Source of the DNA: Tragulus kanchil
Taxonomy: Eukaryota; Chordata; Mammalia; Artiodactyla; Tragulidae
Direction: 5' to 3'
NCBI GenBank assembly: GCA_022376925.1
Contig: JAIOJX010000032.1
Location: 173,191,979 to 173,255,978 of the forward strand
Length of the DNA: 64,000 bases
The notes under the pieces: model-generated
The model's input: only the letters and a program-made list of their open reading frames with translations
The model's database searches: none
Told to the model about the DNA's origin: nothing
Position numbers and translations under genes: made by a program
In this document: positions 54,551 to 64,000 of the stretch, piece after piece
How the letters are laid out: every line of letters begins with the position of its first letter
Numbering within the stretch: the stretch's first letter is position 1

Positions 54551-56185
54551 GCGCCCCACGGGCCTAACGAGCCGGACCCAGCGGGGAGCCTCACCCAGAC
54601 TCTTCTGGCAGCCCGGGCTCCATCAGCAGACAGGCGGAGACGCCCGGCCAGAAGTCTCTGACTTTGGCAGGAGTGGAAGACAGGATCGAGACACACTCAG
54701 TGACAAAAACCGCCTGATTCCCTTTAAATCCCGTCTGCTCTACACAACCCCGGGTAACTGGGCTGCTTCTAGATGCATCTGAAGGCTCAGGGTTCCCTTC
54801 CCGGGGCCCCTGCCACTTCTGAGGGGCGCGGGGCCAGGGTGCAGGCGAGCACCGGTCCGGCCTGCTGACATACTGTGCCCGGGGCAGCCCTGCCCACTCC
54901 GCGTCCAGTTCTGAATCGTCGCCACAGGGGCCAGGACCGGACAACAAGCCAGCCTCTTGCTTCGACGGACTGCTGGACCCCAGGAAGAGGCAGGGCTGGG
55001 AGACCAGCAGCCCCTCCTCCCATCCAGGTCTGTGCTCTGCGCCGAGCCTGAGGGTCGGGGAGGGAGCCGCTGCCCGGGCCCCGCAGGACGGCCAGGCCAC
55101 CTGCCTACCCCCGCCTGTGCGCTCCCGTCACGCATCTGGTCACCCTTGGCCGGGACAGGGTCTGCACACTGCAGGCATCAGAAAGGCTGAATGAAGGATA
55201 AGTGAGTGAGCTGATACACCAATGGATGAATAAACAAAAGGACAGCTTGAAAACCTGCGACCCGCAGCCTCTGGCTGCCAGGAGCCCGCCCGCCTGGGGG
55301 CGGAGGCAGCGCCCGTGGAGCTGCTGCCCCTGGCCCCCGGGAGACGACGGCGCATCTTGGGGCCTCCACGGAGACAAGGACACCTCATCTTCCGAGGCCA
55401 TGGTGGGGGGCGGGCCGCTGAGGGCAGGCACGCCATGCCAGACGACCGGAGGCGGGAGGGCCAAGCTCTCGGGCAGACACCGGGCATCTGAGCCTGACAG
55501 CCCATCTGGCTGGCGGGCTGGATCGCCATGGTCCAGGCAGGCAGCTCGCCTCTCGGTGCCTCCGCCTCCAGCCCCGTGAGGCGGGGCTCGGAGCAGGACC
55601 GAGGCTCGGGGGTGCAGGGCGGGGGCGGGCCCGGCCAAGCGGCGACCCACGGCAGGTGGCCGCCGTCCTCCTGCCGGGCCAGCCAGGGCGAGGCCCCGAG
55701 ATGGGGCCACGAGTCCTTGGGCAAGTCCCTTCTCCCCAGATTTCAATGCCTTCCCCTTGAACGTAAACACACTGCTCTCTTGCGATTCGGGGACGTGACG
55801 GGTCTCTGCACGAAGGCAGCCTCCAGAGCGGGGACCAGGGCCCTCGCCGCGGCCGAGACCACACACGAGGACGCAGCCGACCCCGCGGCACGGCACACAC
55901 CAAAGTGCCCTGTGGGTGACTGTTTTAAGACCAGGAATTTCTATGAGCAAAACTAATTATACAAATACGAGAAGAGAGCATGATGACATTTTTCTACAAC
56001 CTGAGATCAGAGGAGACTTTCTTGGCTAGCTCTCCAAAGCCAGAGCAACAAGAGAAAAGACAGCAAACCAGAGCCCGTAAAACAACAGTGATAACAATAC
56101 TAAACACGATTCCATGGCATAGAAACAAGGAAATAATTAAGAAAAGTGAAAAAGACAAATGGGAGAGATATCTGTAACTTACAGG

Positions 56186-56397
56186 TTTTACTGCCGTTTA
56201 GTTGCTAAGTCCTACCCAACTCTTTGTGACCTCATGAACTATAGCCGCCAGGCTCCTCTGTCCATGGAATTCTCTAGGCAAGAGTACTGGAGTGGGTTGC
56301 CATTTCTTCTCCAAGGGACCTTCCAGACCCAGGAATCGAACCCAGGCCTCCTGTGCTGCAGGCGGATTCTTTACCACTGAGCCACCCGGGAAGCCCC
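56186..56397 (-). mobile_element. Bov-tA SINE with target-site duplication
   Basis: An inverted Bov-tA: 'tttagttgctaagtcctaccc', 'tgaactatagccgccaggc', 'gtactggagtgggttgcc' and a tRNA-like part inverted at 56330-56396 ('ttctttaccactgagccacc'). It is flanked by a perfect 10-base direct repeat AACTTACAGG at 56176-56185 and 56398-56407. It has inserted next to an L1 3'-end relic. Confidence 0.88.
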
Positions 56398-56429
56398 AAC
56401 TTACAGGGCACCACCCCTAATACGCCGTT

Positions 56430-56770
56430 ACACACAGTGTCTAAAAATCGATGAAAAAGACCAACAGCTCTACAGAAAAATGGGCAAAAGAAATGAACAG
56501 AGACTTCATATGAGGGGGCATGTAATTGGTCCTTCGATCCTGCTCATAAGAACTGAAATTTTAAAATTACACGGAGATATTACTTCTTACCTATCAAATT
56601 AGAAAATCCCAAAGTTTGACAACACACTCCGTGAGGCGGCTGTGGGGCATCAGTTCCTCTACGCCCTGCCAACAGACACGTAAAATGGCCCGGTCCCTAC
56701 AGAGAGACTCTGGGCAACGCCAAGCGAAACGGCATGCACCTTGTCACTCAGTCACACGCATGCCCAGTGC
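56430..56770 (+). mobile_element. L1 (L1M-like) 3'-end relic
   Basis: 'aaaaatgggcaaaagaaatg', 'gaacagagacttcata', 'ttacctatcaaattagaaaa' and 'agtttgacaacacactc' match the order of an old L1 ORF2 3' end. Truncated and full of stops. Confidence 0.6.
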
Positions 56771-58007
56771 CCTGACGTGTAGGAACTGAGTGCAAAGTTA
56801 CAGTCGCAAAGCCCAGAGACCTCAAACCCCAGAGACCGGAAGCATGAGGCCACTGAAAGCAGTGAGATTAAAAAGGCAGAAGTCACTCAACTGTTCGGAA
56901 AGGGGCCAGTTAAACAGACGTCTGTCCCGGCCCGCCCTGGAAGGCTGTGTGCGCTGCCGAGAGAGAGGGAGGCCTGCGTCCCCCGGGCCGGCTTCCAGAG
57001 GACACCTCTCAGTGCAAAGCCAGGGTGCAGAGGAGAAGGGGGCCAAGGAAATACAAGAAATTTGCGTTCGCTTCCATAAAAACAGTAGAAGGATAAACCA
57101 GAAACGAAGCAGGTAAACAGCTCAGCCGGGCCGCCTCTGGTGGGGAGAGGACGGGGAGGGGAGGCGGCGCTGGAGGCAGAGCGAGGGCAGCTCCACAGAA
57201 GGTCAGGCAGCAAGCAGGCTGGGGTCCGGAGCTCCTCGGAGGCCCTGCCGCGGTGTGTGTGTCTGTGCATGGGGGGCCTGTGTGGCACGTGTTACAGCCA
57301 TTTAAAACCGTAAACACCGTTCTTAACCCAAGGGCCACGCACAAACAGGAGGGAGCCAAGACTGGGCCCACAGGTTGCATAGTTTTCCAATCCCTTCTCC
57401 AGAGCCATTCCATATTTTATAAAATTAGACAACGAAATGAACTTAAAAGTGTGAAAGCAAAATTAAGAAAATGAAAGTAACCATTCTGAGCTAGTAGCTT
57501 AACTCGCTTAACTAGCTAGTAGCTTAACCACACAAATAGGATTTATTTTAAGAACCATGAAAGCGCAGGAGTTTAAGGGAGAGCCTCAGCTGACAGAAAC
57601 CCAGCCATGCGACGGGAAGCCTTGACTGGACACGCTTCACGGACAGGAAGAAGCGGGGCGATCTTTCGCCGCTTCCGCCACTACGCGGCTACTGCCAACA
57701 CACACACCAAAATTCTGCACGAAGGCAGAGGGACATGCAAGTTTTCAGTAAAAGAGGTCAAAAAATGTATAAAAACAAAGAAGCTAAAGAAAAATTCAGT
57801 ATTGCTGAATCCGAATTGGACCCATCAATATAAGCAATATTTTTTCTAAAAAAGAACATTTCCGAGCTCTTTCTGAAGGAGCCTCGAAATGAAGAGCAAC
57901 CTCAGTGCTCGGCTTCTGGCCTCCGAACCCCACAGGACCCCCAAGAGGCAGGCGACAGGGCGGGCGGCACGCTCACCCTCACACCTCTCCACAGCCCAGG
58001 CTTCAGG

Positions 58008-60197
58008 AGGCAGAGGGGAGACTGGCCAACGCAAGAAGAGACACAGGGGACAGGTGAGCCCCGCAGACTTTCCAGAGATGGAACGCACAATGTTTGAGGC
58101 AAAGATGCATCAGACGGGGTTTCCACCAGATGAGACACTGCAAAAGAGAACACTGTGAACTAGAAGACATAGCAAGTGACCATTTCAAAACATACCAGAA
58201 AGAAAAAAGATGGATTTTTTTTTTTTTTAATGAGCAAAATCTAGTCTTAAGCCAAAATAGAGCCAACCCACTACAGCCGCTCACTCTCTTTCACAAATGA
58301 CAACTCAGAACGCTGGATGAAATCTCAGCAGCGACAGCCTGAAGGCTCTGAACAGCAGGTGAGAGCTGGCAGGCTAAAGAGGGAGTCTGAGGGAGACCAG
58401 TAGGACAGGTCAGGTTCTAGTTTTTGCCTGTTTTAGTTTGGGGGGTTGGGGGTTGGTGTGTTGCCGCTGCTGTTTGCTTGTCTGGCAGCTTCGCTGGTAG
58501 AGAATCTGCCTGCAATGCAGGAGAGCACGGTTTGATTCCTGGGTCGGGAAGAACCTCTGGAGAAGGGACAGGCTGCCAGTCCAGTGTTCTCTGGCTTCCC
58601 TTTGTGGCTCAGACAGTAAAGACTCCACCTGGGTTCAGTCCCGGGGTCGGGAAGATCCCCTGGAGAAGGCAACGGCTACCCACGCCCGTCCCCCTTGCCT
58701 AGAGAATCCCATGGCTCGTCCACGGGTCGCAGAGTCGGACACAACTGAGCGACTTCACTTCCTTGAACTCCTGGTGTTGACCACAGAGAGACTGGATTAA
58801 GACATTACATGGTAGGCATGGACAGCAAAGCTTCTGAAATAAATCCATCATTCTGGCCAGAGAAACAAGGAAATGGGCCCTTGTGAGCCCAAGCACGGGG
58901 GTGTGTTCTTCCAGGATCTCCCTGCTCTCCGAGCCCTGCCCTGAGGCCGCCCCAGTGGCTGGACAGCGCAGAAGCAGCACCTACAGCCCAGAGCGAAGGA
59001 ATCAGAGAGAAGAATGCTGCAAAGAGGGGCAATTCATATTTTTTTTTTCACCTATTTTCTCTGGCCAATTTGCGTTGAAAGGGATCCCATGGACGAAAAA
59101 AGAAAAGCGTAGGCAGAGGGGAGACTGGCCAACGCAAGAAGAGACACAGGGGACAGGTGAGCCCCGCAGACTTTCCAGAGATGGAACGCACAATGTTTGA
59201 GGCAAAGATGCATCAGACGGGGTTTCCACCAGATGAGACACTGCAAAAGAGAACACTGTGAACTAGAAGACATAGCAAGTGACCATTTCAAAACATACCA
59301 GAAAGAAAAAAGATGGATTTTTTTTTTTTTTAATGAGCAAAATCTAGTCTTAAGCCAAAATAGAGCCAACCCACTACAGCCGCTCACTCTCTTTCACAAA
59401 TGACAACTCAGAACGCTGGATGAAATCTCAGCAGCGACAGCCTGAAGGCTCTGAACAGCAGGTGAGAGCTGGCAGGCTAAAGAGGGAGTCTGAGGGAGAC
59501 CAGTAGGACAGGTCAGGTTCTAGTTTTTGCCTGTTTTAGTTTGGGGGGTTGGGGGTTGGTGTGTTGCCGCTGCTGTTTGCTTGTCTGGCAGCTTCGCTGG
59601 TAGAGAATCTGCCTGCAATGCAGGAGAGCACGGTTTGATTCCTGGGTCGGGAAGAACCTCTGGAGAAGGGACAGGCTGCCAGTCCAGTGTTCTCTGGCTT
59701 CCCTTTGTGGCTCAGACAGTAAAGACTCCACCTGGGTTCAGTCCCGGGGTCGGGAAGATCCCCTGGAGAAGGCAACGGCTACCCACGCCCGTCTCCTTGC
59801 CTAGAGAATCCCATGGCTCGTCCACGGGTCGCAGAGTCGGACACAACTGAGCGACTTCACTTCCTTGAACTCCTGGTGTTGACCACAGAGAGACTGGATT
59901 AAGACATTACATGGTAGGCATGGACAGCAAAGCTTCTGAAATAAATCCATCATTCTGGCCAGAGAAACAAGGAAATGGGCCCTTGTGAGCCCAAGCACGG
60001 GGGTGTGTTCTTCCAGGATCTCCCTGCTCTCCGAGCCCTGCCCTGAGGCCGCCCCAGTGGCTGGACAGCGCAGAAGCAGCACCTACAGCCCAGAGCGAAG
60101 GAATCAGAGAGAAGAATGCTGCAAAGAGGGGCAATTCATATTTTTTTTTTCACCTATTTTCTCTGGCCAATTTGCGTTGAAAGGGATCCCATGGACG
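58008..60197 (+). repeat. Tandem duplication D16 (copies 58008-59094 and 59111-60197)
   Basis: 'aggcagaggggagactggcc' recurs with an offset of 1103, carrying a complete Bov-tA2 in each copy. Copy 2 has lost two C bases near 59794. The junction 59095-59110 (aaaaaagaaaagcgt) matches neither side. Both copies of the young SINE share the same private changes, so they are one insertion copied, not two insertions. Confidence 0.93.
58483..58763 (+). mobile_element. Bov-tA2-type SINE (duplicate at 59586-59866)
   Basis: Two tRNA-like heads in tandem ('ttcgctggtagagaatctgc' and 'cctttgtggctcagacag'), each followed by 'ggtcgggaaga', then the BovB-like tail 'agagtcggacacaactgagcg'. This double-headed layout is that of Bov-tA2/tA3. 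Confidence 0.85.
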
Positions 60198-60599
60198 GAC
60201 TCTGTGACAAGGCAGAAGGCTAAGGATCTCAAAGAACTCCATCTCTGGGCAGAAGAACCAGGAAAAGAAGTCTGGGAAGCCGGGCAGCATGGGAGACGTC
60301 CTGACGAGGACAGAGCCCAGAAGGGAATCCCTTACTTCTGCCTATGAACTGACGCGCAGCCCAGGACAATCCCTAAGTGACGTGCGTGTGGAACACGGCC
60401 AAAGCAGCAAAGCTGCCGCTCTGAGAAGAGGCATAGCATGTACCCGCTGCGGCAGTCTAAAGGGAGGCCTTAAGGAGCTCAGCGAAACAAAGGCTTCGAA
60501 TATGGAACTGGAAAATAAGAGTCGCAGCGCACAGGACAGCAGGAACTCACAATCTGAATCTAACAGGCCTGACTGCCTGTTAAGACAAACAAGCCACTC

Positions 60600-60880
60600 T
60601 TCTCCACAGGATTTTAACAAGACCAGGATCTTGCAACATAATATTCAAAATGTGCATGATACACTCCGAAATTACTTAACATACAAAGAACTAGGAAAAT
60701 GCAAACAGTACCCAAGAGAAGAGAGAAATGATAATATACCGATGCCAAAATGACCCAAATGTTTGGCCCATATTATCAGATACATTTAAAGAGCCATTAA
60801 ATAGTGATCCTCAAGATAAACACCCTTGAAATGAATAGATCAATGATCTCAAGAGAGAAACAGAAATTTCATATGCAGTA
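60600..60880 (+). mobile_element. HAL1/L1-like relic
   Basis: 'attacttaacatacaaagaac', 'aggaaaatgcaaac', 'gatgccaaaatgaccc' and 'ccttgaaatgaatagatc' follow a HAL1/old-L1 ORF1 consensus that I recall. It is interrupted on the right by the next Bov-tA. Confidence 0.55.
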
Positions 60881-60885
60881 TGGTA

Positions 60886-61083
60886 CATGCTCAGTCACGT
60901 CCGACTTTTGCAACCCCGTGGACTGTAGCCCGCCAGGATCCTCTGTCCATGGAACCCCCCAGGTAAGAATACAGGAGTGGGTAGCCGTTCCCTTCTCCAG
61001 GGGATCTTCCCAATCCAGGGATCAAATCAGAGTCTCTTGAATTGCAGGTAGATTCTTTACCATCTGAGCCACCAGGGAAGCCC
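60886..61083 (-). mobile_element. Bov-tA SINE, inverted
   Basis: 'gctcagtcacgtccgactttt', 'gactgtagcccgccaggatcc' and 'agattctttaccatctgagcc' give an inverted Bov-tA ending at 'accagggaagccc'. Possible imperfect flanks 'catatgca' and 'catttgca'. Confidence 0.85.
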
Positions 61084-61185
61084 ATTTGCAATCAAATACT
61101 CCTAAATAACCCATAGATCAATAAGAAATACAATATGTAGTTATAAAATATTTTTAACTCAATAAAAATGAAAAACTATGTCAAG

Positions 61186-61425
61186 GGCTTCCCTGGCGGT
61201 CCAGTGGTAAAGAGTCCCCCTTGCAGTGCAAGGGGCAATGGTTCAATCCCTGGCCCAGGAAGATCCCACGTGCTGTGGAACAGCTGGGCCGGTGTGTCCA
61301 GTTACGAGCCAACACTCTGGAGCACGTGTGCCCAGAGTTGGTGCTCTGCAGTGAGAGAGGCCACTGCAATGGGAGGCCCACACAGGCCAAAGAGTAAAGA
61401 TGGATGAAAATAAACAAATGAAGGA
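61186..61425 (+). mobile_element. CHR-type tRNA-derived SINE
   Basis: 'gggcttccctggcggtccag', 'tggtaaagagtcccccttgc', 'ggttcaatccctggcccagg' and 'aagatcccacgtgctgtgg' match the cetartiodactyl CHR SINE head and body. An A-rich tail follows at 61405-61425. Confidence 0.75.
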
Positions 61426-61619
61426 CCAATAAAAGAGGCCAAAATTGAAAAAAAAAATCTATGTCAGAGGCTTCGTCATGCGGCCGCAAAACCTGGAAAA
61501 CTAACAGCATGGAACACCTATGACAGGAAAGAATGCAGACCCCAGCCCCTCGATGAAATCGGAATAAATAAGATAAGCCTAAGCTTTCAGCAGGAAAAAA
61601 ATTAAAAAACGGTTTAAAA

Positions 61620-64000
61620 AGTAAATTGATCATTGTTTAAAATAAAAGAAATAGAGAAAAATCTGCGATACAAAAATGTATGGTTACAGATCCACAAAAT
61701 GAATAAATCTCTATCCAGACTGACCAGAGTAAAAAGAAAAAAGACACAAATGAACAATATCAGGAATGAGAGAAGTGAGGTGACATCAGTACATATTATA
61801 CGGATACATTTAATACAGTTAAAATGCTATGAATAACTTTATACCAAAAAGATAGCGTTGATGAAATACACACATGTCTTGAAGGATACAAATTATAAAA
61901 GGCCACTGAAACAGAAGAAGAAAATTGGAATACCCTTCAATTGACTAAATCAATTTTATTTGAGGTTTTAAACCCTCCCACACAGAAAATCCCAGGCCCA
62001 GCCAGTTCCATCACTAGTCAATTAATAGAAGAAATCGTATCAATTATACATAAACTCTTCCAGAAAACGGAAGACAAAGGAACACTTCTCGTTATTTTAT
62101 GAGGCCAGAATTACTCTGATATCAAAATCAGACAAGGATATCATAAGAAAAGTAAAGAACAGATCCATATTCCTCATGGACACAGATTTTTAACATTCTT
62201 AACACACTGTAGCTAATAGAATCCCAAATTATGTAAAGAAGATAACATACCATAATCAACTAAGATTTACCCCAGTATTTACAAGGTTGTTTTAATATTT
62301 GAAAATCTATCAAGAAAACTCACCATAATAAGAGAATAAAAGAAAAAAACCACAATAGCCCTTCAACAGATATGAGAAAGGCATTTGACAAAATTCAGTG
62401 GTAACTCATCATAAAAACTCTCAACAAGCTAGAAATAAAAGGGAATGTCCTCACATTGGTAGGAGCATCTACCAAAAAGCAACAGTTAGCGTCAGATGTT
62501 ACCTATGAAAAGGAATATTTTTCTTCTAAGATTGGAAATAAGGCAGGTATGCCTGTTCTCAACATTTCAATACTGTTACGGAGGTTGAAGTCAGTGCAAT
62601 AAGGTAATGTGGGGAGAGGGGAAGAAGAAATTACATCTGAATTAGGAAAGAAGACTTCAAGCTGCTTTCATTCACAGGATCATCTTTGCAGAAACAAACT
62701 CTACAAGGAGACAAGCACTAGAACTGACACGTGAGCTGAGCAGAGTTACAGAACTCAAGGCAAATACACAAATATCCACTATATTTCTATATTCTAACCA
62801 TGGACAAGCAGAAATTGAAATTGAGAGGTATCACTTACAATAGCATAAAAATATATAAATACTTCGGGAGGAAGTTGTATAATAAAAACTGCAAAATACT
62901 GATGAGAAAAAATAAAGATTTCCTTGTAGGGAAAAATATACAACGATTATGGACTGGAAGACTCAAAACTGTGAATAATTCAGTGCTCCCCAAATGGATC
63001 TGCAGCTTAAATGCAGTATCATTCCAAGTTCAAGCAGGCGTTTCTTGTAAAAACTGACAAAGCGATTGTAAAATTGAAATACAAATGTAAATGCAAAGAA
63101 GCAAGAAAAGTCAAAACAACTGTGAGAAAGGAAAAAATTGAGAGATTCACACCACCTGAGTACAAGATTCATTGTAAGGTTACAATAATGAGAACAACGG
63201 GGTATTGGTGCAAAGACAGACAAAGAAAACAATGGAACTGAAGAGAGAGAAGATCCCACACACATTCAGTCATCTGATCTCCACAAAGGCATAAAGTCAT
63301 AGGTATTGTTTTCAACAGATGTTGCAGGAAGATTGAAGATCCATCTGCAAAACCATTAACTTCCATCCATACCTTGTACCATATATAAAAACTAATACAA
63401 AATGGACCACAGACTAATATAAAGCCCCAAACGATACAACTCCTGGAAGTCAACAGGAGCAAATCGTTGTGGTCTTAAAAAACACAATTTACCTATACTG
63501 ACCACCAATAACAAATGTTTATAAACTGGATTTTACTAAAAGTGTTCAAATTTGCTCTTAAAACACTGTTATGAGAATGAAAACACAACCTATAGACTGT
63601 GAGGAAGTATCTACAAATCATATATGTGATACACGTCTTATGTGCTGAATATAAAAAAACACTCAACACTCGCTATTACAAAGACAACCTGATTTTTCAA
63701 ATGAGCAAAACATCTGAACAGACTATCAAAAAAATAAACAAATGGCAAATAAGCTCATGAAAACATGCTCAACACTGCTAGTCGTTAAGAGAAATGCATA
63801 TTAAAACCACAGGGAGATAACACACTATACACATTTTAGAATGCCTAAAATTAGAAAGACTGACTATACCAAATGTTGGCTAAAATAGAGAACAATGGAA
63901 CCCTCACACATTGTCAGTGAGAACGCAAAAGAGAGCCACCATTTGGAAAACTGACAGTTTCTCTAAAATTAAATATACACCAGATACGACCCAGACTTTC
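61620..64000 (+). mobile_element. Degenerate L1 LINE, ORF2 reverse-transcriptase part
   Basis: Translation in shifting frames recalls the L1 ORF2 order: SRLTRVKRKKTQMNN near 61710, ITLISKSDKDIIRK near 62110, a NRIPNYVKK-like stretch near 62220, and the EKGI/FDKIQ region near 62380. The 3'-end phrases 'aatggcaaataagctcatg' and 'agagaaatgcatattaaaacc' come at 63740-63810. Numerous stops and indels show it is dead. It continues past the window. Confidence 0.75.

Larger units (their letters stand above)
51107..64000 (-). other. WDR25: WDR25 intron (partial)
   Basis: No further WDR25 exon is seen to the right edge, consistent with the large 3' introns of this gene in mammals. The left part (51.1-55.9 kb) is GC-rich and nearly repeat-free except for D15 and a MIR-like piece at 52130-52210. 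From about 55.9 kb composition switches to A/T-rich, transposon-dense DNA. Stretches 54600-55950 and 56800-58000 hold nothing I can name with confidence, apart from a possible hAT-type (MER5-like) scrap around 57300-57400. Confidence 0.65.

Noticed and set aside
1..60197. Tandem duplications as a real biological system (satellite family, recurrent unequal crossing-over, programmed amplification)
   Set aside because: The units share no sequence with one another, only length. Breakpoints show read-end-like errors and cut through exons and young SINEs, so an assembly cause is far simpler.
61620..64000. An active retrotransposon
   Set aside because: The L1 frames are interrupted by many stops and indels, and the 5' end is missing.
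1..64000. CRISPR arrays, operons, bacterial or plasmid features, tRNA or rRNA genes
   Set aside because: None is present. The tRNA-like sequences are SINE heads, and the repeats are unspaced duplications in a mammalian locus.

Overview
This window is vertebrate nuclear DNA from a ruminant, most likely a bovid (cattle, sheep, goat or buffalo type). The evidence is spliced genes with mammalian exon/intron structure, ruminant-specific Bov-tA SINEs (about 31.6, 56.2, 58.5 and 60.9 kb), a BovB-derived segment (45.3-45.9 kb), a CHR-type tRNA-derived SINE (61.2 kb), and older L1, L2, MIR and MaLR relics. I cannot separate cattle from sheep or goat by eye. Most six-frame open frames here are by-products of high GC content and are not genes.

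Two genes are recognised. BEGAIN (brain-enriched guanylate kinase-associated protein, a PSD-95 partner) lies on the + strand. It has a TATA/CCAAT promoter in a CpG island at about 4.1-7 kb, a start-codon exon at 6595-6623, an intron of about 24 kb as assembled, four short coiled-coil exons at 31.0-33.4 kb, and a large 3' coding exon ending at 36784. The 3' UTR ends at an AATAAA near 38.67 kb. The 3' end of WDR25 (a WD40-repeat protein) lies on the - strand: three coding exons at 46856-47077, 47559-47699 and 50936-51106, with a poly(A) signal at 46636-46641. The genes converge tail to tail, as in the mammalian DLK1/MEG3 (callipyge) neighbourhood. DLK1 would be expected to the left, outside the window. 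Everything right of 51.1 kb looks like WDR25 intron filled with transposon relics.

The dominant unexplained structure is a series of sixteen direct tandem duplications, each 1.07-1.19 kb, scattered from position 1 to 60.2 kb and indifferent to gene or repeat boundaries. The copies are nearly identical in their interiors but carry indels clustered at the junctions. I interpret them as contig or read ends that overlapped and were not merged, that is, false duplications in the assembly. They triple the BEGAIN promoter box, duplicate the alternative first exon, duplicate about 289 codons of the last exon (creating a spurious 927-codon frame), and repeat the C-terminus and poly(A) site. If all are removed, the true locus would be roughly 46 kb.

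Biological points worth following up are: an in-frame coding alternative first exon; a symmetrical 90-nt cassette exon in intron 1; a likely GC-AG intron in WDR25; a 0.9 kb T/G-only tract; a cluster of GTTAAC motifs in the CpG island; candidate CTCF sites in the intron of a gene reported to be imprinted in sheep; and a small VNTR whose unit number differs between two false copies. I found no novel multi-gene system.
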